From assembly GCF_000375425.1 (NCBI RefSeq), contig NZ_AQXG01000003.1, positions 124,001 through 188,000 on the forward strand: a stretch of 64,000 nucleotides of DNA. Direction: 5' to 3'. Numbering within the stretch: position 1 is the stretch's first letter; each line of letters begins with the position of its first letter. Origin of the DNA: Gracilimonas tropica DSM 19535. Its GTDB lineage: Bacteria > Bacteroidota > Rhodothermia > Balneolales > Balneolaceae. The notes under the pieces were generated by a model. It was not told the origin of the DNA. It searched no databases and saw only the letters and a program-made list of their open reading frames with translations. Made by a program: the position numbers and the translations under genes. This document shows, piece by piece, positions 55,176 through 64,000 of the stretch.

Positions 55176-55193
55176 TGTTGATCTCCTTTGTTG

Positions 55194-56441
55194 TCAAAAA
55201 AATTCTTGTACATATTTAATTCCATCCACCAACCGATCAATGTCTTCCTCATTATTATAAAAGGAAATGGAAGCTCTTGCCGTACCGGGGATCTCAAAAC
55301 GATCCATGATAGGCTGCGTGCAATGGTGTCCTGTTCGCACCGCAATGCCCTTTTGATCTAAAATAGTGCCGGCATCAGTGGGGTGAATATCCTTTAGCAA
55401 AAACGAAATAACGGAAGCTTTGTTTTCCGCCGTTCCTACGATTCGAAGTCCTTCAATTTCATTCAGTTTGTTCGTTGCGTAAACCAATAATTCCTGTTCC
55501 CGGGCTGCAATGTTTTCCATCCCAATTTCTTCCAGGAATGCAATAGTTTCAGCAAATCCAACTCCGGCTGAAATCGGTGGAGTTCCAGCTTCAAATTTGT
55601 GGGGAAGGTCGTTCCAGGTGGTTTTTTCGAATGTCACCTTATCAATCATGTCCCCCCCTCCTCTATACGGAGGCATCTCATTCAGCAACTCTCGTTTTCC
55701 ATAGAGTATACCAAATCCGGTTGGCCCGCACATTTTGTGAGCCGAGAATGCATAAAAATCAGCGTCCAGCTTTTGGACATCCACCACCGAATGAGGAACT
55801 GCTTGAGCACCATCGATCAACACCGGAATATCTTTAGCGTGAGCAGTTTTGATGATCTCCTCCACCGGATTAATGGTACCCAGTGAATTTGAAACATGAA
55901 CCACAGACACCATTTTGGTCTTCTTAGAAAGAAGATTATGGAATTCATCCATAAGCAATTCACCGTTATCATTCATGGGAATCACTTTAATGGTAGCTCC
56001 GGTTTGCTCCGCAATAAGCTGCCAGGGAACAATATTGGCATGATGCTCCATAGCGGAGATCAAGATCTCATCGCCTTCTTTGAAGTTTTTACGGCCGTAA
56101 CATTGCGCCACCAAATTAATGGAATCGGTGGTGCCGGTCGTATAAATAATTTCTTCTTCATGCCGGGCATTGATGAATTTCTGCATTCGCTTTCGGGCTA
56201 ATTCATACGCATCGGTAGCTTTTTGGCTGAGGGTATGAATGCCCCGGTGTACATTGGCATGCTCTTTGGAATGATATGCGTTGATTCGATCAATAACCCG
56301 CTGTGGCATCTGCGAAGAGGCCCCGTTATCCAGATAGACCAATTTCTGTCCGTTTACTTCTTGCTGAAGAACGGGAAATTGACTGCGAATGGTTTCCCAG
56401 TCGATATTGGTTTTGGTCTCTGTTTTCAGGGTTTCTTGCAT
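55194..56441 (-). CDS. sufS: cysteine desulfurase SufS
   Basis: 415 residues. A PLP enzyme that releases sulfur from cysteine for cluster assembly. Lys236 in SAHKMCGP binds PLP, and Cys374 in TGHHCTQP is the persulfide residue of group II desulfurases. It needs a sulfur acceptor such as SufE or SufU, and none is encoded in this operon. Confidence 0.94.
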   Translation of the reverse strand: MQETLKTETKTNIDWETIRSQFPVLQQEVNGQKLVYLDNGASSQMPQRVIDRINAYHSKEHANVHRGIHTLSQKATDAYELARKRMQKFINARHEEEIIYTTGTTDSINLVAQCYGRKNFKEGDEILISAMEHHANIVPWQLIAEQTGATIKVIPMNDNGELLMDEFHNLLSKKTKMVSVVHVSNSLGTINPVEEIIKTAHAKDIPVLIDGAQAVPHSVVDVQKLDADFYAFSAHKMCGPTGFGILYGKRELLNEMPPYRGGGDMIDKVTFEKTTWNDLPHKFEAGTPPISAGVGFAETIAFLEEIGMENIAAREQELLVYATNKLNEIEGLRIVGTAENKASVISFLLKDIHPTDAGTILDQKGIAVRTGHHCTQPIMDRFEIPGTARASISFYNNEEDIDRLVDGIKYVQEFF

Positions 56442-56561
56442 GATAATAACATCTAATAATTCGAGGTTTTGGTCAATTCAGGCAAGTTTGCCCTCATCGA
56501 CACCCTCTGCCAGACTTCACATTCGTTCAGTCCGGCATCTGCCTTGAGGGAGGACTTTTAC

Positions 56562-56638
56562 GTTCCCACGCAGAGCGTAGGAACGAGTATATAAATTAAC
56601 AACCCATACTGTACTCGTTACGATCGCTCTGCATCGTA
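56562..56638. repeat. REP-like doublet between sufD and sufS
   Basis: Hairpin 1 at 56562-56584 has GTTCC/GGAAC arms with ACGC/GCGT inside around AGA, the reverse form of the trp copies. Hairpin 2 at 56619-56638 has TACGAT/ATCGTA around a GCTCTGC core. CCCTCA (56491-56496) and TGAGGG (56545-56550) form a looser inverted pair upstream. Together they fill most of the 212-base spacer. Confidence 0.78.
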
Positions 56639-56653
56639 GCGAATCAGGGCGAA

Positions 56654-57991
56654 TTACTTCCCTACTGCAACAAATTCTTCGTCGCGAGAGGTGTACTTCA
56701 CAACCTCGTCCAGCAATAATTTGTGGACGGATTCCACTTCCATCGTTTCAATGCTTTCGAGCGTAAAGGCGTAAACCAGAAGCTCACGAGCTTTTTTCTT
56801 GGTCAATCCACGGCTGTGGAGGTAGAAAACCTCGTCTTCATTCAAGTGACCGATGGTTGCTCCGTGTGAGCATAATACATCGTCAGAGAAGATCTCAAGC
56901 TGTGGTTTGGTGTTTACGGTTCCGTTCTCTGAAAGCAATAAATTTCTGTTTTCCTGGAAGGAATCGATCTTTTGGGAATCTTTGCGAACAAAGATCTTTC
57001 CGTTGAAAATGGAATGTGCATTGTCATTCACTACCACTTTGTGCAGCTGGTGACTTTTCGCATGCCAGTGTCGGTGATCGATCGCAGAATGCGTATCTGC
57101 AATCTGATCTCCGTCAATCAGTACCAAACCGTCAATAGTGAAATCCACTTCTTCATCGTTTTGAACCACTCTTGGGTCGTTGCGGAATAATTTCGCTCCC
57201 AAGCAAATGGTGTAAGAATGATACTCAGCATATTTGTCGAGATGAGCAATCGGACGAGAAATATGATTCGCCTTTTTACTATCACGCTGAATACGAGCGT
57301 GGTGAACATGAGCTCCTTCAAACAATTTAAACTCATTCACAGTCACGTTCAGATATTCATTCTGAGTCAATGCCACATGCTCTTCAACGATCGTAGCTTT
57401 GGAGTACGCTTCACCCACAAAAAGTACTCGCGGAGTTGCGTAAAAAGCTTTTTTAGCATCCGTAAATACATTCAGAATATGGATCGGAGCTTCGACTTTA
57501 GTCTCCTTAGGAACGTAAATGAACGTACCATCCTTGAAATTCGCATCATTCAATGCAGCAAATACATCCTGATCTTCATCATAATTGGTGTACTTGCCCA
57601 AATGCGTTTCCAGGATGTCATGGTCGCTGTATGCAGCCATGTTTCCGACTACAACATTCTCAGGGATATCCTTAGTGGAAGACAATTCAGGATTATACTC
57701 GCCATTCACAAACACAAGGCGACTGTTGGTTGCTTCCGGTAGGTAATAATCACTGATATCACCGATGGATTCAGCTCCGGCCTCCGCAACAGGTACAAAG
57801 TGATTACGGCTGATCGATCTTAGGTCGGTGAATCTCCAATCTTCATCTTTACGGGTTGGAAACGGAAATTCAGAAATATTTCCGGCTCCTTTCTCATTCA
57901 ATCCGGCGATGGCGGGAATGTTTGATACGGACCCAAAATCGCCGTCCAAAAAGTTCAGTATGGTTTCTTTTTCTTTAACTGCTACACTCAT
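56654..57991 (-). CDS. sufD: SUF scaffold subunit SufD
   Basis: 445 residues. Right-handed beta-helix protein of the SufBCD scaffold. FPTRKDEDWRFTDL near the N-terminus, DDVLCSHGATIGHLNEDEVFYLHSRG near the C-terminus are family markers. It overlaps sufC by one base (TAATG), in the same complex. Confidence 0.94.
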   Translation of the reverse strand: MSVAVKEKETILNFLDGDFGSVSNIPAIAGLNEKGAGNISEFPFPTRKDEDWRFTDLRSISRNHFVPVAEAGAESIGDISDYYLPEATNSRLVFVNGEYNPELSSTKDIPENVVVGNMAAYSDHDILETHLGKYTNYDEDQDVFAALNDANFKDGTFIYVPKETKVEAPIHILNVFTDAKKAFYATPRVLFVGEAYSKATIVEEHVALTQNEYLNVTVNEFKLFEGAHVHHARIQRDSKKANHISRPIAHLDKYAEYHSYTICLGAKLFRNDPRVVQNDEEVDFTIDGLVLIDGDQIADTHSAIDHRHWHAKSHQLHKVVVNDNAHSIFNGKIFVRKDSQKIDSFQENRNLLLSENGTVNTKPQLEIFSDDVLCSHGATIGHLNEDEVFYLHSRGLTKKKARELLVYAFTLESIETMEVESVHKLLLDEVVKYTSRDEEFVAVGK

Positions 57992-58764
57992 TACTGAGCC
58001 TCTCCGTTTAGGGAAAATTCTTTTTCAAGCTGCTCGTATCCTTGATCTTCAAGCTCAAGGGCCAGCTCTTTACCGGCAGATTTCACGATTTTACCGCCCA
58101 TCATCACGTGCACATAATCAGGTGTGATGTAGTTTAACAATCGCTGGTAATGCGTAATAAGTACGATCGCATTTTCTGGTCCAGCTATTTTGTTGATTCC
58201 ATCCGAAACAATCTTAAGCGCGTCAATATCGAGCCCGGAATCGGTCTCATCCATGAAAGCCAGCTTAGGATTCAGCACGGCCATTTGGAAAACCTCATTC
58301 TTTTTCTTCTCACCACCTGAAAACCCGGTGTTGATACTACGCTCGAGGAATTCATCTTTCATGTCGATGACATCGAGTTTTTCCTTCAGATAATCATCAA
58401 ATTCAATAGGATCGAGCTCTTCACGTCCATTTTCGCGAGCTATGGTGTTGTACGATTCGCGAAGCAATGTTCGGTTGGTGATCCCCGGAACCTCAATAGG
58501 ATATTGGAAAGCGAGGAACATTCCGAGGTGTGCTCTCTCATCGGCATCCAGTTCAGTGATATCTTCGCCTTCGAATAAAATCTCTCCATCGGTAATTTCG
58601 TACTCAGGATGGCCGGATACTACTTTGGCCAGCGTACTTTTACCACTTCCATTCGGACCCATGATTGCATGGATCTCTCCTTTATTGATGGTGAGATTTA
58701 CACCTTTAAGAATTTCCTGATCTTCGCCTTCAACTGAGGCATGTAAGTTTTTGATCTCTAACAC
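57991..58764 (-). CDS. sufC: SUF complex ATPase SufC
   Basis: 257 residues. ABC-type ATPase with Walker [10 protein letters not shown] (36-44), signature [10 protein letters not shown] and Walker [13 protein letters not shown], whose DETDSGLD form is typical of SufC. It drives conformational change in SufBD. Coupled to sufD. Confidence 0.96.
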   Translation of the reverse strand: MLEIKNLHASVEGEDQEILKGVNLTINKGEIHAIMGPNGSGKSTLAKVVSGHPEYEITDGEILFEGEDITELDADERAHLGMFLAFQYPIEVPGITNRTLLRESYNTIARENGREELDPIEFDDYLKEKLDVIDMKDEFLERSINTGFSGGEKKKNEVFQMAVLNPKLAFMDETDSGLDIDALKIVSDGINKIAGPENAIVLITHYQRLLNYITPDYVHVMMGGKIVKSAGKELALELEDQGYEQLEKEFSLNGEAQ

Positions 58765-58819
58765 GTTATTGTTCGTTTTGTCTTTTTTGATTATTTAATT
58801 TCGTTTTTGCATCTACGCC

Positions 58820-58875
58820 TGGTGACATATGCTCTGCGTTGTCACCAACCGCTAAGACGCAGAGCGTTCGTAGCG
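58820..58875. repeat. REP-like doublet between sufB and sufC
   Basis: Hairpin 1 at 58820-58847 has TGGTGAC/GTCACCA around a GCTCTGC core, the reverse complement of the trpB-trpA hairpin. Hairpin 2 at 58850-58875 has CGCTA/TAGCG arms and inner ACGC/GCGT around AGA. Confidence 0.78.
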
Positions 58876-58897
58876 AGGCTTGGTTCGTAAGTGTGAC

Positions 58898-60340
58898 TTA
58901 CCCGACACTACCTTCAAGTTTCACATCAAGTAATGCATTCGCTTCGGTGGCAAATTCAAGTGGTAGCTCTTTCAGCACTTCCTTTACAAATCCGTTGATG
59001 ATCATGGAGATCGCATCCTGTTCGCTGATTCCACGCTGCATCAGGTAAAAGATCTGCTCCTCTCCCACGCGTGAAGTTGAAGCTTCATGCTCCACACTGG
59101 CCGTAGGATTCTTGGATTCTATATAAGGAAAGGTATGCGCGCCACACTCCTGCCCGATCAACATCGAGTCACAAACGGAGTAATTACGAGCGCCATCAGC
59201 TCCTTTGTTGATCTTCACTTCTCCACGGTAACTGTTGTTGGAACGTCCGGCAGAAATACCTTTTGAGATGATGGTACTCTTTGTGTTCTTTCCGATATGG
59301 ATCATCTTTGTACCGGTATCAGCCTGCTGCTTTTTATTGGTTACCGCTACTGAGTAAAACTCGCCAATGGAATTATCGCCCTGAAGGATCACACTTGGAT
59401 ACTTCAACGTAACGGCTGAACCGGTTTCCAACTGAGTCCAACTGATCTTGGAATTCTTACCGCGGCAAGCACCACGCTTCGTTACAAAATTATAGATTCC
59501 GCCTTTTCCTTCTTCATCGCCTGAATACCAGTTCTGAATAGTAGAATATTTGATTTCGGCATTATCCATTGCTACCAACTCAACTACGGCGGCATGCAAC
59601 TGATGCTCATCATACATCGGAGCAGTACAGCCTTCGAGGTAACTCACGTGAGAATTATCTTCCGCAATGATCAGCGTTCTTTCAAACTGACCAGAATTCA
59701 TGTTGTTTATCCGGAAATACGTAGAAAGCTCCATCGGGCAGATCGTATCTTTAGGAACATAACAGAATGATCCGTCGGAAAATACAGCTGAATTCAATGC
59801 TGCATAGAAATTATCACGAGCCGGGACGACAGAACCCATGTATTTCTTCACCAACTCGGGGTGATTTTTGATCGCTTCTGAAATTGAGCAAAATATCACA
59901 CCCGCTTCAGCAAGCTTTTCTTTAAAGCTGGTGAAAACAGACACACTGTCAAAAACAGCATCAACTGCTACACCGGCCAAGGCTTTTTGCTCTTCCAAAG
60001 GAATTCCCAGTTTCTCGTACGTTTCACGGATCTTAGGATCAACCTCATCCAGGCTGTCAAGTTTTGGTTTGTTTTTGGGAGCTGAATAATATTGGATATT
60101 CTCGAAATCCGGCTTTTCATACGTTGCGTTGAACCAGCTTGGCTCTTCCATTTCGGTCCACGCACGATAAGCTTTTAAGCGGAATTCCAGCATCCATTCC
60201 GGCTCTTCTTTACGTGCCGAAAGTTCACGGATGATATCCTCATTCAATCCTTTGGGAAAGTCTTCATATTCAACATCAGTAGAAAAGCCATACTTATACT
60301 CTTCACCGATCATTGATTCTAAGGCTTGCGTCTCGCTCAT
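58898..60340 (-). CDS. sufB: SUF scaffold subunit SufB
   Basis: 480 residues, first gene of the SUF operon. [18 protein letters not shown] at the N-terminus, [18 protein letters not shown]-type beta-helix segments (here [17 protein letters not shown]) and [17 protein letters not shown] with the essential Cys are family marks. It forms the site where new clusters are built with SufC and SufD. Confidence 0.96.
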   Translation of the reverse strand: MSETQALESMIGEEYKYGFSTDVEYEDFPKGLNEDIIRELSARKEEPEWMLEFRLKAYRAWTEMEEPSWFNATYEKPDFENIQYYSAPKNKPKLDSLDEVDPKIRETYEKLGIPLEEQKALAGVAVDAVFDSVSVFTSFKEKLAEAGVIFCSISEAIKNHPELVKKYMGSVVPARDNFYAALNSAVFSDGSFCYVPKDTICPMELSTYFRINNMNSGQFERTLIIAEDNSHVSYLEGCTAPMYDEHQLHAAVVELVAMDNAEIKYSTIQNWYSGDEEGKGGIYNFVTKRGACRGKNSKISWTQLETGSAVTLKYPSVILQGDNSIGEFYSVAVTNKKQQADTGTKMIHIGKNTKSTIISKGISAGRSNNSYRGEVKINKGADGARNYSVCDSMLIGQECGAHTFPYIESKNPTASVEHEASTSRVGEEQIFYLMQRGISEQDAISMIINGFVKEVLKELPLEFATEANALLDVKLEGSVG

Positions 60341-60382
60341 TCGTTGTTTGGGTTTTTAAATTTTTGTCTTAACTGCTTCAGA

Positions 60383-60419
60383 AAAAACAACCTCCTAATA
60401 CATTGCGATCGTTGTTTTT
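60383..60419. promoter_or_regulatory. inverted repeat in the sufB leader
   Basis: AAAAACAAC (60383-60391) and GTTGTTTTT (60411-60419) are perfect 9-bp inverted copies with 19 bases between. On the minus strand the loop holds most of an AGGAGG sequence that is about 50 bases before the sufB ATG, too far to serve it directly. It may be a regulator site or leader hairpin. Confidence 0.45.
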
Positions 60420-60440
60420 CGAGCCTATTTAGAATGAGTT

Positions 60441-60472
60441 CAAATATACGAAATCTCCTTCTCTTAACTAAA
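60441..60472 (-). promoter_or_regulatory. suf operon promoter candidate
   Basis: On the minus strand TTTAG (60472-60468), 19 bases, then TATATTTG (60448-60441), an exact minus-7 match to TAnnTTTG. A start near 60434 would give a leader of about 95 bases that includes the inverted repeat. Confidence 0.55.
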
Positions 60473-60578
60473 CCGAAATGATTGAGAATTTCTATCGAAG
60501 CAATTAAGCCAAACCAGTAATGTGAAGTGAGTTGTTTTTGGGCCTTTATCTCATTGTAAGAAAGTCATGGAAAGATCA

Positions 60579-61532
60579 TTAATCCTGACTCATTAAAGAA
60601 CAAACACAAGCCGTATTTACAATATCTTCCCAGCTGCACCCTCTTGACAGGTCCATCATAGGTTTGGCAAGTCCCTGGATGATGGGGCCGGTTGCTGTTG
60701 CTCCTGCTAATCGTTCGGTGATCTTATAAGCAATGTTACCGGCATCCAGGTTGGGGAAAATAAACACATTGGCTTGACCGGCTACTTTGGAATCAGGGGC
60801 TTTTCTTTTGGCGATCTCCGGGATTATAGCTGCATCAAACTGCATCTCTCCATCAACAGAAAGTTCAGGATATTGAGCTTTCACGAGCTCCAGCGCTTTG
60901 CGAACCAGATCGATCCTTTCATGCTGGGCACTTCCTTTGGTAGAAAATGATAACATGGCTGCTTTAGGTTCCTCTCCCGTTACTTTTCGATGCGTATCTG
61001 CAGAATCTGAAGCAATGGTAGCCAACTGTTCAGCATTGGGATAAGGTACCACCGCGCAATCTCCATAAGTGTATACCCGTCCATCTTCGAAACTCATTAA
61101 AAAGACGCTCGATACAACATTTGAGCCCGACTTTAAGCCAATGACCTGGATTGCCGCACGAAGTACATCACCGGTTGTTGAAACGGAACCCGCAACGGCT
61201 CCATCGGCATCTCCGGAGGCTACCATGGATGCGGCAAAAAACAAAGGGTCCTGTACGATCTTTACAGCTTCTTCTTCGGTGATTCCTTTGTGTTTTCTGC
61301 GCTCATAAAAAGAATGCGCATAGGCCTGCAGGCGATCATCGGTGGAAGGATCTACTGTGGTAATATCGTTGGGTATTACGGCATCATTGTTCTGCAATAG
61401 AATAGGTTTTGCCAATGCATGATCCTGAAGATATTCGGCCGCCTGTATAACCCGCGGATCTGATGACCGCGGTAAAACGATCGTTTTAAGATTATTTGAA
61501 GCTCTTTTTCGAATGTTTTTAATGATGTTCAT
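60579..61532 (-). CDS. pta: phosphate acetyltransferase
   Basis: 317 residues from the ATG at 61532, set by the TAATG overlap with the transporter stop. The short form with only the catalytic PTA_PTB domain, as in Bacillus, without the N-terminal regulatory domain of E. coli Pta. VASGDADGAVAGSVSTTGDVLRAA, ALELVKAQYPELSVDGEMQFDAA and NVFIFPNLDAGNIAYKI are typical. Converts acetyl-CoA and phosphate to acetyl phosphate; ackA is not in the window. Confidence 0.92.
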   Translation of the reverse strand: MNIIKNIRKRASNNLKTIVLPRSSDPRVIQAAEYLQDHALAKPILLQNNDAVIPNDITTVDPSTDDRLQAYAHSFYERRKHKGITEEEAVKIVQDPLFFAASMVASGDADGAVAGSVSTTGDVLRAAIQVIGLKSGSNVVSSVFLMSFEDGRVYTYGDCAVVPYPNAEQLATIASDSADTHRKVTGEEPKAAMLSFSTKGSAQHERIDLVRKALELVKAQYPELSVDGEMQFDAAIIPEIAKRKAPDSKVAGQANVFIFPNLDAGNIAYKITERLAGATATGPIIQGLAKPMMDLSRGCSWEDIVNTACVCSLMSQD

Positions 61533-62395
61533 TATCCTACTAATAAAATGAGTGAGATGATTGCGATAGCCAAACCCGACCATTGTTTAACGGATGGGCG
61601 ATCTTTCCAAAACCAAATTCCAATTCCTGTACCCAAAACCACCAAACTCACATTAACAATTGGAAAAACCAGCGAGCCGGGCATCAACTTCAGGGCATAT
61701 ATCAAAAATATGGATGAATACAGATTCACTACTCCGGTAGCGAAACCATATCCTATTTCTTTGAAAGAAAAATGAAGTTCCCGTCGTTTGATCAGGATTC
61801 CAAATCCAATTAGAAAAGAAACAAAGAAGATTCCGGAAACAAAAAACTCTTCGGAAATGCTGCTTGAAAAGATACGTTCATACACCTTCAACCCCGAATC
61901 TGCAGCTCCTGTCATAAAAAAGATAAGTAGAGGTAACCATGCATCAGAGAGGCCGGATATCTGCCGGGTTTTAATTCTTGGCACCATAAGTAAAAGAGAT
62001 GCTAACGCCATAATTATGCCTAGATATTTCACCCCTACGATCTGTTCTCCAAATACAAACAGGCTGACTCCAATTGGAAATACCAGCGACATACGCATGG
62101 CCGCAATACTCACCCCCATCCCCACCCGATCAATAGATTTGCTGTACACCACCATGTTTGCAATAAAGATGAAGCCAAGCATTCCTATGAGCAGCATGAG
62201 CCACAGTGGAAGATCGACCTTAATACCGAAAAACATAGTCAGCTCAGAAGAATTCATTAGGCTTAAAGCTGAACCGGATAAGTAATTGATGACCAATATA
62301 TTAAGGACTCTCATTTTTCTGTTTTCAGCCAGTTTTAAAATCTGTGCAATGGCTAATGAACACGAAACACTGAGAGTGATATATATCAGGGCCAT
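61532..62395 (-). CDS. EamA/DMT-family transporter
   Basis: 287 residues with about nine or ten hydrophobic helices in two EamA-like halves (SLVFPIGVSLFVFGEQIVGVKYLGI in the first, PGSLVFPIVNVSLVVLGTGIGIWFWKDRP in the second). The substrate is unknown; relatives export amino acids or other metabolites. It overlaps both neighbours by one base, so it is coupled to pta and the caspase-like gene. Confidence 0.82.
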   Translation of the reverse strand: MALIYITLSVSCSLAIAQILKLAENRKMRVLNILVINYLSGSALSLMNSSELTMFFGIKVDLPLWLMLLIGMLGFIFIANMVVYSKSIDRVGMGVSIAAMRMSLVFPIGVSLFVFGEQIVGVKYLGIIMALASLLLMVPRIKTRQISGLSDAWLPLLIFFMTGAADSGLKVYERIFSSSISEEFFVSGIFFVSFLIGFGILIKRRELHFSFKEIGYGFATGVVNLYSSIFLIYALKLMPGSLVFPIVNVSLVVLGTGIGIWFWKDRPSVKQWSGLAIAIISLILLVG

Positions 62396-64000
62396 CAGTC
62401 GGTCAGTTCCAGGTCTCGGTTTCCAAACAGTAGAGGATCCTGGGGCCGGTCGTATAAACTTCTGGATGTAAATGGGACGTTGCGTTCCAGATAGTTTAAT
62501 ATTTCACTCATGTTCAGTTTCTTCTGCTTCCAGGCATCAGCCAGGAAATAAGTGAAAAGACTATGCCTGTTTTGAGAACCATTCGATGAGGAATAAATAC
62601 CTGATTGCTGATCCGGGCGAGAGCTGAATATAACAGATACGTTGGGGTTTTGATCAGTAACGATACGGGCAAGATCTTGAAGAGCCGTTACATTGGCCCC
62701 AGAATTATTGAAATCCAGATCAGCTAAAATGACCAGTTTTTCCATATCAAGGTTATTCAACGCTCTGAAAAACTTATGCAGATCAATGATATTAGGGGCA
62801 CCCTCTTTCGGATCAGTTCCTATCAAATACACCTGTTGCGATCGAATTTCTGCATACCCGTTTATATAAACGAATAAAGTCCGCTCCTCATTCTGAACGG
62901 CACCGGCCATTCGGGTGTAAGCTCTTTCCAGGATTTGATCGGATGATATATTCATCGCTTTAAAGATATTTGCAGGCCGAACACCAAAGCCTTGCACTAA
63001 ATACTCTTCTATCAGTTTTGCATCTCTTTCCCCGTAAATTCGCTCCGAATATTCTCCTTTATAGCTGTTATTGGAAAGTATAAAAGCAGCTTGGTTGAGC
63101 CGGCTTCGACCTAAAACAGGAATATTGCGTTCAACATCCACTGTTCCGAATGGTACGTTTGGAATGGCGATAACGGATAGATCAGATGAGAATTCCGAAG
63201 GTCTCCAGATCACTCTCACATCATTTGCAGCTATCCATGTTTCTGAGATCCCGTAGAGTACCTTGTACCAGCTTCCTTCTTTTGAAACCAGCTTAAGCTG
63301 ACTGCCCTCCCCTAATTCCGTAAGAATATTATCCGCTTCATTTTCCGGTTGATTGCGAAGGGCTGTGATTTGATTCTCAACCACTACAAACCGCTCAAAT
63401 ATGGAGCTCACCGCAACTTTCCGGGAAGAACTTAGGCTATCATAAAATGCTTCAACTACTATTTGGTCTTCCGGGTTTTCTTTAAAGATACCTGCATCAA
63501 TTTCTTCTGCAAGATTGACCGAAATTTGACCGTCAATAAACTGCCATTCGGCTTTGGGTATCAATGTATCGCCTTTGTAACTGATCCGAATAAAAGGATT
63601 TTCGAGATTGTAAGGACGAGCTGTTGTAGTATCCATTTCCTGGGCGGTTCCGGTCTCTCGCAGTAATCGCCTCTCTCCGGTTTTTGTAGGCTCACCTACC
63701 GGCTTCATATTCATGAATGAAAGCGTAGTAAGAATGGCTCCGGCTCCTGTCAACGCATATTTTTGGGGATTGGTAGGCCTGTTCAATAATTGATCAGAGT
63801 ATGCCGCATAAAAAGATAAACCCGCTCCGGCAGTACCCAGCAGTACATACCCCAATCTCGGGCGATAGCGCTGAATATAGCGCTCAGTGAGTACTCTTTG
63901 GGTATACTCGTACGTATTGATCGATTTGATATCAAATCGTATTACGGGCTGTTCAGGAGTTATGGCATTGGCACTTTGCAAGTAAAACCGAGCATCCACC
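62395..64000 (-). CDS. caspase-fold (peptidase C14-like) protein lacking the catalytic dyad, 5' end outside window
   Basis: At least 534 residues; the frame is open to the window edge, so the N-terminus is missing. Order in the visible part: two hydrophobic segments (about 50-65 and 81-97), a beta-rich region, an SH3-like domain (about 224-265), then a caspase-like domain (about 300-530) with FILSNNSYKG, a helix, FVYINGYAE and ILADLDFNNSG, and a LFTYFLADAW helix. Where active members have SGHG and DACFSG, this protein has NGYA (Tyr382) and DLDF (Asp429), so both catalytic residues are absent. Probably a binding or signalling pseudoenzyme. Confidence 0.7.
   Translation of the reverse strand, partial: VDARFYLQSANAITPEQPVIRFDIKSINTYEYTQRVLTERYIQRYRPRLGYVLLGTAGAGLSFYAAYSDQLLNRPTNPQKYALTGAGAILTTLSFMNMKPVGEPTKTGERRLLRETGTAQEMDTTTARPYNLENPFIRISYKGDTLIPKAEWQFIDGQISVNLAEEIDAGIFKENPEDQIVVEAFYDSLSSSRKVAVSSIFERFVVVENQITALRNQPENEADNILTELGEGSQLKLVSKEGSWYKVLYGISETWIAANDVRVIWRPSEFSSDLSVIAIPNVPFGTVDVERNIPVLGRSRLNQAAFILSNNSYKGEYSERIYGERDAKLIEEYLVQGFGVRPANIFKAMNISSDQILERAYTRMAGAVQNEERTLFVYINGYAEIRSQQVYLIGTDPKEGAPNIIDLHKFFRALNNLDMEKLVILADLDFNNSGANVTALQDLARIVTDQNPNVSVIFSSRPDQQSGIYSSSNGSQNRHSLFTYFLADAWKQKKLNMSEILNYLERNVPFTSRSLYDRPQDPLLFGNRDLELTD

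Noticed and set aside
57218-57742. A 174-codon plus-strand frame inside sufD
   Set aside because: Antisense to sufD, low-complexity Ile/Ser-rich translation, no domain.
60337-60390. Possible 17-residue leader peptide before sufB, starting at a TTG directly after AGGAGG and ending in an ATGA overlap with sufB
   Set aside because: The TTG has no spacing from the Shine-Dalgarno sequence, and no meaningful codon pattern is visible; chance is more likely.

Overview
The window looks like chromosomal DNA from a free-living member of the Bacteroidota/Balneolota/Rhodothermota group. G+C is about 43% by eye. The evidence is several families typical of that group (a DUF4837 lipoprotein, a DUF5686 outer-membrane protein, DUF2480 beside the SUF genes, a TonB energy transducer, a propeller/Y_Y_Y sensor kinase), poor Shine-Dalgarno sites, and a few promoter-like sites of the TTG-N19-TAnnTTTG type. 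The exact genus is inference. I see no rRNA, tRNA, CRISPR array, prophage or intact insertion sequence.

Layout. 1-7287 (+) is a tryptophan operon, trpG(partial)-D-C-F-B-A, followed without a gap by a DUF4837 lipoprotein and a BioC-like methyltransferase. 7498-14578 (+) holds type 2 IPP isomerase, a prenyl diphosphate synthase, BamD, NadD, an LD-carboxypeptidase and a DUF5686 protein. 14711-25670 is mixed: a YwaF-like membrane protein, a DHFR-like reductase, a tiny GDCCVxC protein, a large propeller-amidohydrolase fusion, two lipoproteins, an unknown gene and a one-component-looking sensor kinase. 25701-31336 carries a D-amino-acid PLP enzyme, an acid phosphatase and a zinc protease/RimK/deacylase trio followed by DUF952-like and DagK-like genes. 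31417-38821 holds TonB, a receiver-only regulator, a peroxiredoxin, NuoI, Der and a UvrD-type helicase. 39127-48573 (+) holds thymidine kinase and a nucleoside transporter, then three periplasmic peptidyl-prolyl isomerases, a MoxR ATPase and a VWA membrane protein. 48575-53680 holds a histidine phosphatase, a lipoprotein/coiled-coil pair, Apt, TadA, an SDR and an AT-rich HEPN-like gene. 53684-60340 (-) is the SUF iron-sulfur operon (B-C-D-S-Nfu-A-DUF2480). 60579-64000 (-) is Pta, an EamA transporter and a truncated-by-window pseudo-caspase.

The most unusual structure is not a gene. The spacers between otherwise packed genes of the trp and suf operons hold a family of paired hairpins built on GCTCTGCGT/ACGCAGAGC, with arm substitutions that keep the pairing. 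In two trp spacers the repeat itself supplies the last codons and stop codon of the upstream gene. Downstream of trpC, a ghost of an apparently older trpC C-terminus overlaps the trpF start. A separate 106-bp element with 17-bp terminal inverted repeats sits between trpD and trpC. Among proteins, the best second-look candidates are the caspase-fold protein that lacks both catalytic residues, the AT-rich HEPN-like gene, and the PPIase-MoxR-VWA block.
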